From contig NC_089598.1 of assembly GCF_019320115.1 (NCBI RefSeq), forward strand, positions 25,716,657-25,780,656: a DNA stretch of 64,000 nucleotides, written 5' to 3'. Made by a program: the position numbers and the translations under genes. Of this stretch, positions 1 to 11,425 are shown piece after piece (positions within the stretch are counted from its first letter, which is position 1; the number at the start of each line of letters is the position of its first letter). Source of the stretch: Miscanthus floridulus. Taxonomy: Eukaryota > Streptophyta > Magnoliopsida > Poales > Poaceae. The notes beneath the pieces were generated by a model, which was not told the origin of the DNA, ran no database searches, and worked only from the letters and a program-made list of their open reading frames with translations.

Positions 1-586
1 TGAATTTCTGTAGACCACATCCCACCTCAGTTGTAGTGCCAATTTTTGTGGTTGCATCTTTTGTGATCCTTGTTCAGAGAAAAGTATAAAAAAAATAGTA
101 AGAAAAAAAAATTTGTTTCCTACTAGTGCCTTTTGGAAAAATCCAGGGAAAAATTCAGGAAAAAGGCGAAATCCGGGCTATTTGCTTGTTCCGTGAGTTC
201 TTTCGATCGTCCTTTGTTTTCACCTTGTTGCGCTACGTCTCGTCACGTCTTAGCCAGCACCTGTGACTTGTACTTTGGATCCGGATTGAACAATCATTAC
301 TCTGCACTCGTTAATTGCTAATCCTTGCTGTCATATTGTGTGCCTACCCATAGCTCCACATATTCTTCTGTCAGCACAGGTTCATCTTGCAACTGTTACC
401 CACGCTCGACAACAGATTGCTTCGCCACTTTGGTTTTGCTCCTGTTTGGCGTTGGTAAGAATACAGGCAAGACGGTGGTAAGCCGCTTGTGATTTTGCAT
501 TCCACTTTCACCACCATCACCACCACTTGTTTCCTTTTAGTTGATAGGGATAATACTTTGGTGTTGTCTTTTTCTATCTTCTAACC

Positions 587-2320
587 ATGGCAGGAACTCC
601 GACGGACTTCAATGAGTGCGTGTCCAAGGGCGAGCTTGCAACGTTCATGACTGAACAACGCAATCTTATGACCGAGCTGACGCGCAACGTGAACAATCTG
701 GTCACCCGCATTGAACAGATTGAGCAACGCCCTCTGCCTTATCATGCTGATGATGAAGATGCGGATGCTTTTGGTGATGAAGATGCATATGCTGACGGTG
801 GTGCCCGTCGCCACCTCAACTTCAATCGTCGCGGCATGGGAGGTAATAATCATGGTAATAATGATCCTTTTGCTAAAATTAAATTTAGTCTACCTCCTTT
901 TGCTGGTAATGTTGATCCAGAGGCATATTTAGATTGGGAGCTTGCTGTTCAACAAAAATTTGATTCTCATAATGTTCCTCCTGAGCATAGAGTTAGACTT
1001 GCTACTAGTGAGTTTACTAATTTTGCTTTGTTCTGGTGGAGTGATCTTTGCAATGCTAATAATGCTGCGCTGTGCCTCAAACTTGGAATGTTTTAAAGCA
1101 ACGTATGAAATCTCGTTTTGTTCCTCCTTATTACCAACGTGATTTACGTTTGAAACTACAAACTTTAAAACAAGGTGATAAAGGAGTAGAAGCATACTAT
1201 CAAGAATTGCTTATTGGTTTAGCACGTTGTGGTATAAATGAAGATGATGATGATGCTAGTGCTAGATTTTTGGTGGTTTAAACCATGATATACAGAACAT
1301 ACTTGATTACAAAGAATGGCGCAATTTTTCCCAATTGTATCATCTTGCTATTAAGGCCGAACGAGAAGTACAGGGACGCAAACAACACCAGCCTTTTAGG
1401 TCTAACAATGGGAGGAATTTTCAGCAGCGTTCCGAGCTGGAGACGCCCAAGCTTCCTGTTGCACCACAGCCATCTACACCTCCATTTTCTTCCGGGGTAA
1501 GTAAATTGTCTAATGTGTAGTTTCCACAGCTGAAGAAAGGTGGAACTCCGGGTGCTTCTACTAGCTCCTCCTCGTCCAGCTCTAAAATCATTTGCCACCG
1601 ATGCAAAGGCATGGGACATGTCATGAAGGAGTGCCCCAGTCGTCGCGCTTTCATTGCTACCGAGGATGGATATGTAAGTGCTAGTGATGTTGAAGATGAT
1701 TTAGCCCTTGCTGCTAACATTGATGCAGATCCCACCGAGGGCGATCAAGACAAGGAGACCATCACCATTGACTCCGTGGCTGCTGCCGCGGACTACCCTA
1801 GCCTTCTTGTGCAGCGTGTGTTGAGTACACGTGTGGGACATGAAGAAGAGATGAAGATCCAACGCCACAATTTGTTCCACATGTATCTCATTGTGCAGGG
1901 TTGTCGTGTTCTCACTATCATTGATAGCGGGAGTTGCAACAACTTGGTGAGTTCAGATTTGGTTGACAAGCTTGGGTTGACCACATGACAACATTCGTAT
2001 CCATATAAACTTCAATGGTTCAATAATAGTGGTAAGACTAAGGTAACTAAATCAGCACGCATTAGCTTTTTCACAGGCTCTTATCATGATACTGCTGATT
2101 TTGATGTTGTCCCTATGCAAGCTTGTTCCATTTTGTTAGGTCACCCATGGGAATTTGATAATGATGCTTTACACCATGGTAGAACTAATACATACACTAT
2201 CATACATAAGGACAAGAAAATTACATTGCTGCCTTTGTCTCCTATGGATATTATTAAACATGCTAATGAGATCAAAAATAAACCTCCAACAAACATTGCT
2301 AAAAATAATGGGATTAAGTT
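587..2320 (+). pseudogene. Decayed gag-protease region of Ty3 retrotransposon
   Basis: The first open segment (587-1096) starts with an ATG in good context and encodes an acidic N-terminus followed by a retrotransposon gag domain. It breaks near 1070, and gag continues in another frame (1072-1281, then 1335-1520). A zinc knuckle, CHRCKGMGHVMKECPSRR, sits near 1594-1650 and has C-x2-C-x4-H-x4-C spacing. The aspartic protease follows around 1915-1985 with a DSGS active-site motif (IIDSGSCNNLV), then a stop at about 1986 and a last protease-like segment from 2115 (SILLGHPWEFD). At least one frameshift and several stops interrupt it, so it cannot make a full Gag-protease. Gag normally forms the cytoplasmic particle that packages element RNA. 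Confidence 0.85.
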
Positions 2321-2470
2321 AAAAGGAGGTGCTTTTCTTGCTACAACTCCTGCTGCTACTGAGTTATGTGATAATCCTGATGCACCATGTTATACTATGT
2401 TTTGTCAACCTTTTATGTCTGGTGCATTGCCTGCTGTCACTAATCTTTTGCAGGAGTTCGCTGATGATGG

Positions 2471-2584
2471 GATGGAGTCGAGGACGACTCCAATTCTACA
2501 AGGAGGGGATGATGAGGACATTGCCAAGATGGAGTCGAGGACGACTCCAATTCGAGAAGGGGAGGATGATGAGGACATCGCCAT
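2471..2584 (+). repeat. 57-bp tandem duplication, two copies
   Basis: Two neighbouring copies start at 2471 and 2528 with GATGGAGTCGAGG and end in GATGAGGACAT. The period of 57 is a multiple of three, so the frame is kept. Each copy has a purine-rich run of the kind found just before a 3' LTR, so the duplication may include the polypurine tract. Confidence 0.85.
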
Positions 2585-2640
2585 ACTGGACACACCGACG
2601 CCATGGTCTTTCCCAAATTGCAATTCATTTCCAACTCAGC

Positions 2641-3374
2641 TGCCACGTCACCCTCGGATTCAGCAGACACGTCGTCACTGTTTCGGTCATAACTTCCTCA
2701 TACGACGTCGAAACGGGCCGTTCTTGGATGCGTTGCGTTGGAAAGGGGACGACGACGCCGTCGTTTTGGATCTGGTCCCAGCTCCAGAAGGTCCGTGGAT
2801 CATTCTGTGTGACCATGACAAGGTGCTGCGTCACCTGTTTGGGCCAACTTGGCCATGTATCGTGTCGGGCCTTAAGCCCAAGTTGTGGGCGCCCAACCCC
2901 TGGCCGTCCCCAACCCTAGGTCGAGTCTTAGACTATAAACACAGCCGCCGCCGCTGCTACACAATTGGGTTTTGTTTAGAGTTTAGTTTTCCATCGAGAA
3001 ACTGAATCGTTCATTGTAACTGTGGTGACAAATCCTTTTACAGTGATCCAGGGCCCCCGTTCTTGATCTCCTCCACTGTGTCGATTAGTCCTTTGGAACC
3101 GAGTTCTTGAACCCTCTATTGATATTCGCGTCATTCATATTTGCAATTTCAGATTGCGTGTTTTACCTTCTTGCTTGTGCTCTTCGATTCGCTTGCAGGA
3201 AAAGCCTTCTTGGCGAGGTCAATCAAGTTGTGCTTGGTTGATAACCAACGGAGCGGTGGTGTAACGGTTGCAGGGTTCGAATCGTGTCTGATTTGAAGCC
3301 GGATCGCCAACGTCGAGATCTCCACAAATCGAACTTACCGGCTACCTCTCGGAAGATCGGGCCTATACTCATCA
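2641..3374 (+). mobile_element. Probable 3' LTR of the gag-only Ty3 element
   Basis: This non-coding stretch follows the protease remnant, carries TATAAA at 2934-2939, and ends in TCATCA at 3374. The left boundary is uncertain. A TG at 2641 is one choice; a TG directly after a purine tract at about 2508 or 2565 is another. The second LTR copy needed to settle it is outside the window. Confidence 0.5.
2934..2939 (+). promoter_or_regulatory. TATA box of the Ty3 LTR
   Basis: TATAAA lies in the middle of the LTR-like region, as expected for the U3/R promoter of a retrotransposon. No start site can be proven. Confidence 0.5.
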
Positions 3375-4618
3375 GTATCGGGTCGCGGGTCCCCATTGCC
3401 ATCTTTAATTCCATCACATGGCTTAACCTGAATCAGTACATGTAGGAAAACAAATCCAAAAGCTAGGGCAAGTCCTTTCTTTGATCATTTCATTCTTCCA
3501 TATAATAGTTGAGATGGTAAAAGCATGTTCATGAAACAACCAAGCATGCATGGTTAGGTCAATTTAGTAGTAACATGATGTACCTAAAATATACATCCTA
3601 TAGGTGGATCAAGCTAAACAATCACAGGTTAGTAGGTTGATGAACAGGAGTTCACGCTCAAGAGAAAACGTGGGGGAAAACACTGCCTAAGGTCTATAAG
3701 CATGGTAAACACAGCTAGCCTAAAATGAACGTGCTGCCTCCATCACTATTGTATAGATCTATGTGAAGTAGCAAAAAGAAAAGGCCATGCTGATTAATTT
3801 TCATCCTTAGATCCCCAATTCAGAAATATTGTATTTCTTTCAAGCTGGCATAAAGAAAAGTGCAGGACGATTTGCTTGAGAACAAAACAAATAGCTCCAA
3901 AACAAATGTCGCACCAAAAAGTATCCACACTTTGTTCTTTTTAGTTGTAGGAGATAAGGATAAGGATAATAAAAGAAAGCATCCTAGACACCATGAACAA
4001 AGCTGGCTCACAAAACTAAGGTCTAAGTAATTAAAGAAGTATAGGTAAATGCTCAGAAGGTAAATGCGAAAGGAACAAGGTTGAGGTACATTTTTTTCTT
4101 GGGCGTAAAAATCAGCACTCGTAACCATGACAATTTAAAAGAACATTAAGGGTCTATCATAATCATCACTGTTGTAAGGGCTGAGCAAACTGACCCAATA
4201 AAACCATTTTACCAACATTGTCCTATCCTATCCCCCGAAGACAACATCCATCAGGTAAGTAAATAATGGACAGGTAACCAAAGAAACTAATTAGCTGGTA
4301 TCATTGATAAAGTGACCAATCTAGCTTGAAACATCCATCATGCAAGTAAATAATTGGATATATTGTGATTGAAACATTATGTCAAAAGGCAGCTGGAAAA
4401 CAATCAGCCTAGGAGAAAGATTAAAGGATATAAATTTGCCAACATAAGGGGAAAAATGAGAAACTAAATTAGTAAACATGGTGTGTTGTTTACTCTTAGG
4501 CATTCCAACCTGCTTACTATCAGGAAAATCTGAGCATGGGTTTTTCATAAACATCAGGGTAAGCATGCCTGTGTAGTGTAGCAAATCGTGTCACAATTTT
4601 TTTATGTAAAGCATCTAC
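3375..4618. other. AT-rich DNA without recognised gene
   Basis: No coding family is recognised. There is a small duplication: two copies of a segment around CATCCATCA and AAGTAAATAAT at about 4244 and 4331. Bases 3906-3960 resemble 22638-22692. The sequence resumes at 17165 after the large insertion. Confidence 0.5.
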
Positions 4619-4623
4619 CTCTT
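4619..4623. repeat. Target site duplication CTCTT, left copy
   Basis: CTCTT directly precedes the TG of the left LTR (4624), and the identical CTCTT at 17160-17164 follows the CA end of the right LTR. This exact 5-bp duplication fixes both ends of the 12.5-kb element. Confidence 0.95.
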
Positions 4624-5095
4624 TGTCGACAGAATATCATCGGCAGTCCACCGAGGGGCACCCCGCGATGGTAGATTGATCGGTAGAGGAGTGTGTAATC
4701 GAGAACAAGAAGGCAACAGAGACACATGAGTTATACAGGTTCAGGCCATCGGTACGACGTAATACCTTACTCCTGTGGTCTGTTGGTTTGCTTTAGCTAT
4801 CGTATGATTTGCCGTGAATTCGTAGGGGGTCCATGCCCGCCTTATATAGTCTGGGGGGCAAGGTTACAAGTCGGTTAGATCTGAGAGATAACCAGAAAGT
4901 AATAACAGATTACAAGAAACATGGGATCGTACATATCCTATCAGATCTCGTAACATCCTCAGGATATCCTCTCCGTGCCTTGTGGGGGCCGCCGAGTAGA
5001 ATCGTGCCCCGCAAGTCTCCTTCTTGCAGGCTGGGCCGCCCCTGGAGGCATAGCCCATGTGACCTGCCATGGGTATCCGGGGTCGACCCCCCACA
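4624..5095 (-). mobile_element. 3' LTR of the Retand-type element
   Basis: It matches 16686-17159 along its full length. In element orientation it begins TGTGGGG and ends CGACA. The purine-rich strand just outside it (minus strand of 5096-5110, GCTCGGGGACTAGC) is the likely polypurine tract. TATATAAG lies on the minus strand at about 4841-4850. Confidence 0.95.
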
Positions 5096-5416
5096 GCTAG
5101 TCCCCGAGCACCTTGTACCCGTTGTGCAACGCCGTCTTGAGACTTTCCGAGCAGGTGCGAACCAAAATCGAGCTGTCCAAATCATGATCCGACCACCATA
5201 AGGAGTTGCCGAGCAGTTGTGAGAAACTGCCGAGCAGCATACAACATCGCCGATGTATGTTCTGAACACGGCTTGTCATAAGGGTGTAAGGAGCTCAAAT
5301 CCAAAATTAAAAATTCCTGCATGGTTAAGTGAAGTGTGCCCACTTAGAATCCAAAAATAATGGTAAGGATCCTGGTTTATCCTTTGGATGCTCGGAGTCT
5401 TTCAGAAAAACTAAGT

Positions 5417-5675
5417 ACATTCACCACAAGGTGAAGTGTGCCCACTTAGTCCCCGAGCCTGACAGTAGGTGACGTAGTCACGTGGTGCCGGGCTCAGAAA
5501 TTGGTGAACCGTCTGAGCAGGTAGCCAGCCCCCAAGCGTAGCCCTGAGACAAAAACAAGCACATTCACCGCAAGGTGAAGTGTGCCCACTTAGTCCCGAG
5601 CCTGATAGTAGGTGACGTAGTCACGTGGTGCCAGGCTCAGAAATTGGTGAACCATCCGAGCAGGTAGCCAGGCCC
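5417..5675. repeat. 144-bp tandem repeat with G-box motifs
   Basis: One full unit (5417-5560) is followed by most of a second (5561 to about 5675), both starting ACATTCACC. A weaker partial copy of the GAAGTGTGCCCACTTAG part lies near 5328. Each unit holds TGACGTAGTCACGTGG, which combines a TGACG core with a CACGTG G-box. The repeat lies 400-650 bp upstream of the start of the plus-strand gene at 6074. Confidence 0.9.
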
Positions 5676-5936
5676 CCGTGTTTCTGGTGTAGATATCGGA
5701 TAAGTCAAATCACGGCGAGAAATTCGGAGTAATGGCCGTACAACATCAGTTACTAAGCCTCATTAAAATGCGGAGAATTTGGAGAAAGTGGCGGCGATAA
5801 ATGAGCGGCGTGGGCTACTGTGACGCGATAGCCCAAGTTGTGGCCCATTAAACCATTTAGGAGGAATCGATGTAGCGCTGATCGCGGGAACGGTTCCCCA
5901 AAAACCCTCAGAGTCAAGGCAGAGTGGGGGAAGTGC

Positions 5937-5943
5937 TTTATAA
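5937..5943 (+). promoter_or_regulatory. Candidate TATA box for the antisense gene
   Basis: TTTATAA lies 131 bp upstream of the ATG at 6074 and is followed by a CT-rich stretch like a plant 5' UTR. It is placed correctly to drive the plus-strand gene independently of the LTR promoter. This is inferred from position and motif only. Confidence 0.45.
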
Positions 5944-6073
5944 CCACGCCGCCACTCACATCGCCTCCTACCTCCGTCAAGCCACCCTGCTTCCTGCCTT
6001 CGCAATCCCTGTGCTTCACCTTCCGCACCAATCGCGAGCATTCGCCGTCAACCCTAGGGCCAAACCATAGGAG

Positions 6074-9000
6074 ATGGCGCCGAAAAAAGGAGCCACAAAG
6101 CCGAAAGAAAGTGGCCACCGGAGCCAGCCGCGACTGAGGAGTGGGTGCCGTCGAAGACGTCGGCGGCGGATCTCGATAAGATGGTGGCGGCGGGCGTTCT
6201 CCCCGACCAGTCTTACTGCTGGATGGCGGCCAGCTAGTGGTAGAGCCCTTCCCGACACCAAATACTGATGAGGCTGTAGTATTTGAGGATTATTTCTAGC
6301 GAGGGTTAGGGTTTCCTGTCCACCCCTTTCTAAGGGATCTTATGGAGTTTTGGGCGATTAGCCTCTATAATCTGCACCCCAACACCATTCTGCATGTTTC
6401 TATCTTTATCCATTTCTGCGAGGCGTTTCTCGGTGTTCTTCCGCACTTCAACCTCTTCAGGCACTTGTTCTGTCTGAAGAAGGAGGGGGGTAGCGGTTCC
6501 AAGGTGGTCAGCGGTGTGTACCTGCAGCTCAGGGATGGGATGGCCAGCGAATATATCAATGTTCCGCTGAATACCTCCCTAAAGGTTGGAACTCCAGATG
6601 GTTCTATATCAAACAAAGTCACCCGTTGATTCATTGCGACGTCCACCACATCCCGGTTAACCATAGTAACTAGTCTGGAGAGACCCAACAACGCTGACAT
6701 GGAGCAAGTAATGGAACTTTTGGAATTGAGTAAAGGCTTGGAGCTTAGGGGTGAACTGGTTGCAGCTAGTTTCATAGTTCGGCGCATCCAACCCTACAAA
6801 GAGAGGGCCCACCCGGCATTTGACTTTAAAGGTGACAACGACGGTACCCGTGAAAACACAGACCATCTGATGAAGAAGGAAGTGATAGACCGTGCCATGG
6901 ATCTATTTTCTTCGAATGTCTCGTTCAGCTAGCCTAAAGGGACGAAGGCTTTCAACTGCACCAACCCGCCTCCTCAGGTAACCATTTCGCTTCGCGTCTA
7001 TTAGGCATTAATTGCCGAGCATAGGACTGACTCACTTATGAAAAGATTCATTCGCTAGGATAGGGCAATATACTTTTCAGACGTGCCGAGAGCCAATTTG
7101 CCAAAAGGAGTAGATCCCCGGTGGCCACTGTAGCGTGAAGAGGGTGAGCTGAGCTCCTCATCGGATAGTCCATCCCCAATTTCAGAGAAGGTCCGTGGGA
7201 AGAGACCGGCAGTAGACGAGCCGGTCCAAAAAAGGAGAAAAACCGACAGCTCTCATGCACACAAACCAGGAGGCATCTCTCTTGGAGAGGACCGAGCAGC
7301 TCGGCCACGACAAACTGCTGTGCTGGAGTGGTCGGACGATGACGAGGACCAGTCAGCACTTCCGCCGAGCACGACGGAGGTGCCGGCGGATGATGACGCT
7401 CCCAAGCATCAAGCAAGGGAAAGTGATGGTCAGGCAACGGCGGACGCCCCTGGCTATGCAAACTATCGAAATCCCCAAACAACGCATAGAGGGTGGGGCC
7501 TTCCGAGCACCAAGAAGAGCGGCAGCCCGCTATGGAGGCATAGGAGTCCTTCCACAAGGCCGACCAAGCGGCCACGCCTGGGGGGTCAGGCAGGCATCGC
7601 CGATTCAAGAAAATCAATCGGAAAACCAAACCGTAAGTATATTTGCCTTGGAGTAATTATATTGTTCTTTAATTTCACCTTGTTTATGAAAAGCTGACAT
7701 TACGCAGTGCGATGCCGAGGCCCATGACCTCAGAGGAAAAAACGACGACTGCTCCCGTCCAGGAGTCCCCTGCTGCTGGACGAATAGTAGACGGGCCAGC
7801 CGCCGCTCCCAGCAGACCCGGTGATGGTGAATCGTTGGCGCACACGACCGGCGCGTCGGCGACCGCAACCGCGGCTTCGACCGAAAAAAGTCGTTACCTT
7901 GGAAGCGGAAACTGTGGCTGTTGTTGATGCGCCTAGAGGTTATAGATGCGACTCCGTCAGCTGCTGAGGAGCAAACATCGTCACCCGCAGGGGTGCCAGG
8001 AGTGGTCAGAGCGGCAGCCCGACCATGGAGCCCCCCGAAGGTACCTCAAGCGATGGTGGAGGAGGACGAGGTCGTGGAGATCGAGCGTGCCACGCCTGAG
8101 CCCCAGTCCGTCCGGAATTCTCCGGAAACACGGGGAAGAGGTGGTAGTCGTCGAGGAAGAAAACACCTCCAGAGAGATAAAGAGGTTGAAATCCGCCGTC
8201 GCCGGAGTTATGACTCAAATCGAGGTGAGTGCCACGCCAATAACACCGATAAATGTTGTCGGAAGATCAAGGTTTAACTTTTGCATTGTTAATCCGCAGG
8301 GGATAGCTCGGACAGCTGAACAACGTCACCAAATGATAAAGAGGATGGAGCCCCTCGCCGAGGAAAATAAGATACTCCTGGGAGGCTTTAAGTCTTTCGG
8401 AGAAAAGTATTCAGAGGGCCCAGCATGAGCGGGACCTTGCGGAGTCGAATTTGTGGGACCTTGAACATCAAAATGGGGTTCTATCCGAGCGACTAACGGC
8501 TTCGTCTGAGCAGCTGAAGAAGACATCCGAGGAGCTAGCAATTGTATCCAAGGAACTTAAGAAGATGTCCGAGCAGTTGAGCAAGAAAAACGGAGAACTT
8601 GATAGTAAAACTGAACAGCTCGACCGGAAGTGCCAGCAGTTGGAGGATGCATCCAAGGTGAAATCGGGTATTCTTTTTCACATAATGTGCTTTGCAGTAA
8701 GTGGCCATATATTTTTCTGTTTCTTATCTTTTGTGCTTGCAGAGCAAGATGCAGAACTCAACCAGGCTTCGCCAGACCGTCGAACAAATCCGACAAGAAA
8801 AAACAAAGGAGTCGGATCGAGCTGACAAACTGGCCGAAGAATTGAAAGGTAGGTTTCCCCTGATCGGAAGTGACGCCGTAATTATTTTTTGCCGTGACGA
8901 ACCATTGTAATTCTTGCAGATTATCGACATAAAACCAAGGCACAGTTTGATGTGCTGGTGCAAGAAGGCAAAGTCCAGAAGGACAACTTCAACACTATAA

Positions 9001-9327
9001 CTGCCACAATTAAACCAGTGCTGGACTACGTCGACGTTGAACCAGTTCCCCGTCTAGATGGTAGGCAGCAAGGGCCAGACACCATCGTTCAGAGATGCAA
9101 GGCAGCGTGGGAGAACTTCAAAAACTTCAACCGCGACGTCTGTTTTGACCGCCGCTACTCATGCCCTTGCGGTGGTTCGGTCCCATTATCCGTCCGTCGA
9201 CGTCCAGTCGATAGGTGGTGGGTTCACCGATGGGCTGAGCGACGCGCAGACCCAGCAGCTGGAGGATGACATTGAGGATGTGGCGAAAGTGCTTGTCGGC
9301 GATATAGACCTGTTTGGCGAAACATAA
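6074..9327 (+). pseudogene. Antisense gene of Retand element, gypsy-type 'Transposase_28' domain, decayed
   Basis: This gene lies on the strand opposite to gag-pol. It starts with MAPKKG at 6074. A segment at about 6330-6480 (FWAISLYNLHPNTILHVSIF and on to FRHLFCLKK) belongs to the plant family known as putative gypsy-type transposon (Transposase_28). The C-terminal half is rich in heptads (SEQLKKTSEELAIVSKELK, about 8480-8650), which points to a coiled coil. The exons join across five short canonical GT-AG introns: 6978-7058, 7633-7707, 8225-8299, 8658-8742 and 8849-8919. It ends LFGET at 9327. Internal stops (for example after MAAS near 6235, and near 6298) and a frameshift near 8410 make this copy a pseudogene. 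The function of the family is unknown. Confidence 0.8.
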
Positions 9328-10071
9328 GCTATTGGCGAAGCTTAAAGAACTGCTCGGATATTACCGCCTATAATACTTGATTTATCTGGCTATGAAGAAT
9401 CTGTGTATTATCAACCCAATGCACTTTTTCCCAATATAAGCTGTGTTCGATCATTTAGTTTTCACTGAACTAGATGCCTTAGTTAGGTCGTGATCCGTAA
9501 CGCATAACGCGGAGCCCATGCGTATGTTGGAGAAATAGGCGTTGTAATAAGACCGTGTCCTGTCGGCCAACACGCCGAGCACCGAGCTCATGGTACAGTT
9601 TGGTGGGATGTTATAGCCTTGGTGTCCTCCAGAATTACTATTGCAGAAAAACGTTCTGCCCAGCAGCCAACGTGAGTAACTGTGGCGAGAGAAATGGCTA
9701 AAGCGGCGTCCGAGCGGTTAGTTCATATCTGAAATCTAGGCCTTGACTAGCCCATAGTCCATAACGTCGAGCGCAGAGGCGCTGACACGTGTAGGACAAA
9801 CAGGCATGGCCAAGGAACCGTAGCCGACCAACCGTAACGCAGAGGGCGGAGCTCCTAAGCACGTGTAGGATGTAGTCAGGGGACTGGGTCGTTTCCATAG
9901 AAAACAGAAGGAAAAAAGATGTGTTGTTTGACGATCGACGGGCTATGTTGCGAATATTGAAAGTGCAACACCAGTCGTTGTTTTTGTAGAAAAAACCTGC
10001 GCGTCTCAGAGGAAGCATAGTAGGTGATTTTTGGAAAAATCAGTGTTCGGTGATTGGGAGTTAATGTGTTC

Positions 10072-10150
10072 AGGCGAATTGGAGATGTCGTGTTTGGCGA
10101 ATTGGAGAGGTCGTGTTCGGCGAATTGGAGAGGTCGTGTTCGGCGATCGG
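10072..10150. repeat. 23-bp tandem repeat, about 3.5 copies
   Basis: The unit GGCGAATTGGAGAGGTCGTG plus TTC/TTT repeats with a 23-bp period. It lies between the end of the antisense gene and the integrase 3' end, in the non-coding spacer of the Retand element. Confidence 0.85.
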
Positions 10151-10296
10151 GAGGCGAGCGTATTGGAGGCCATCGCGGAGTGGCTTACATCTCGCTAATG
10201 GTAGTTGAAGCTTATGATAAAGGAAAAAATGTAGAGAAATTATGGAGACCTAGAACTTTATTAATATTAAAGTAAAGAATACATATCTATGTTATT

Positions 10297-11425
10297 TCAG
10301 GGGTAGAATCGTATAAGGTGCTCTATGTGCCAGGAGTTGGGAACATCGAGTCCATCTAAATCGCATAAGCGATAAGACCCTGGTCGAGTAACACCTTTTA
10401 CGATGTAAGGGCCCTCCCATGGTGAAGACAACTTGTGAAGCCCTTCGGTTTTTTGTTTCCGACGTAAGACGAGGTCACCGATCGCGAACGAACGACCTTT
10501 GACGTTACGGTTGTAATACCTCCGCAGACCTTCGAGGTACTTGGTTGTGCGAACGCAAGTAATCAGACGTTCTTCCTCGGCCCAATCAATGTCTTCTGTC
10601 TGAACAGCTGCATGCTTGGTCTTCATCATAGTTTTCTACTATGGGTGCTCGGAATGCAATATCCGCTGGAAGTATGGACCTCTGAGCCATAGACCATAAA
10701 ATATGGAGATACGTCGGTACTGCGACAAGCTTGAGTGCGCAGTCCCCTAGACCACAGCTGGTAGTTCTTTGAGCCATCTGCCCAGGGTGCTTTTCTTCTT
10801 TCTGATAGAGCCTTTTCTTGAGGGCGTCGAGGATCATACCATTAGCTTGCTCGACCTAACCGTTAGCTCTAGGATGAGCAACGGAAACGTATTTAACAGA
10901 GATGCACCTGTCCTCACAGAAGTCCCAAAAATGATGGCCGGTAAAAGTTGTCCCGAGGTCGGTGATGATGCTGTTCGGGAGACCAAATCTGTGTACGATG
11001 TCCTCAAAGAGCTCGACTGCTTTCTTAGCAGTAGCTACGACGAGTGGTTTGTACTCGATCCACTTGGAGAACTTATCGATGGCGACATACATGTACCGGA
11101 AACCTTCTGGTGCAGGTTTGAAAGGCCCGATCATATCCAGTCCCCAGCATGCGAATGGCCAAGAAGCTGGAATGGTTTGTAATTCTTGTGCCGGCACATG
11201 TATTTGCTTGGCGAAAAATTGACATCCCTCACATCGTCGGACAAGATCTTCTGCATCGGTAATGGCCGTGGGCCAGTAGAAACCTGCTCGAAAAGCTTTG
11301 CCAACCAGTGTTCTCAAAGCCGCATGATTGCCACAGGAGCCAGAGTGAATTTCAGATAATAGCTTCACACCGTCGTCTTGGATGATGCATTTCTGTAGTA
11401 TCCCTTCCTTGGCACTTTTCCTCAT
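10297..11425 (-). pseudogene. Integrase region of Retand-type polyprotein
   Basis: Read on the minus strand, 11425-10856 begins with the integrase zinc finger (H and H, then CEGCQFF as the CxxC part). The catalytic core follows, with the first Asp in WGLDMIGPF and the second in IITDLGTTFTG. A TAG stop at 10856-10858 interrupts the conserved AHPRANG-VEQANG segment that leads to the catalytic Glu. The C-terminal domain continues to 10297 (DLVLRRKQ, then WEGPYIVK and WHIEHLIRFYP), with a frame change near 10600-10630. Integrase would insert the element cDNA in the nucleus; this copy cannot make a complete enzyme. Confidence 0.9.

Larger units (their letters stand above)
1..3374 (+). mobile_element. 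Ty3-type LTR retrotransposon, gag-only, 5' end outside window
   Basis: The stretch holds a leader (1-586), decayed gag and protease coding DNA (587 to about 2320), and an LTR-like 3' end with a TATA box. No reverse transcriptase, RNase H or integrase coding lies between the protease and the 3' LTR, so the element resembles the non-autonomous gag-only class that depends on related full elements. The 5' LTR must lie upstream of base 1. The right end is set at the TCATCA at 3369-3374 because grass Ty3 LTRs often end this way; no target duplication can be checked because the left end is missing. Confidence 0.8.

Noticed and set aside
3240..3290. tRNA-like box A (TGGTGTAACGG) and box B (GGTTCGAATC)
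   Set aside because: The boxes are too close together, and no cloverleaf is seen. They lie in the LTR-like region, so I did not call a tRNA gene or SINE.
5417..5675. CRISPR-like direct repeats
   Set aside because: The units are 144 bp, adjacent without spacers, and lie in a plant retrotransposon.
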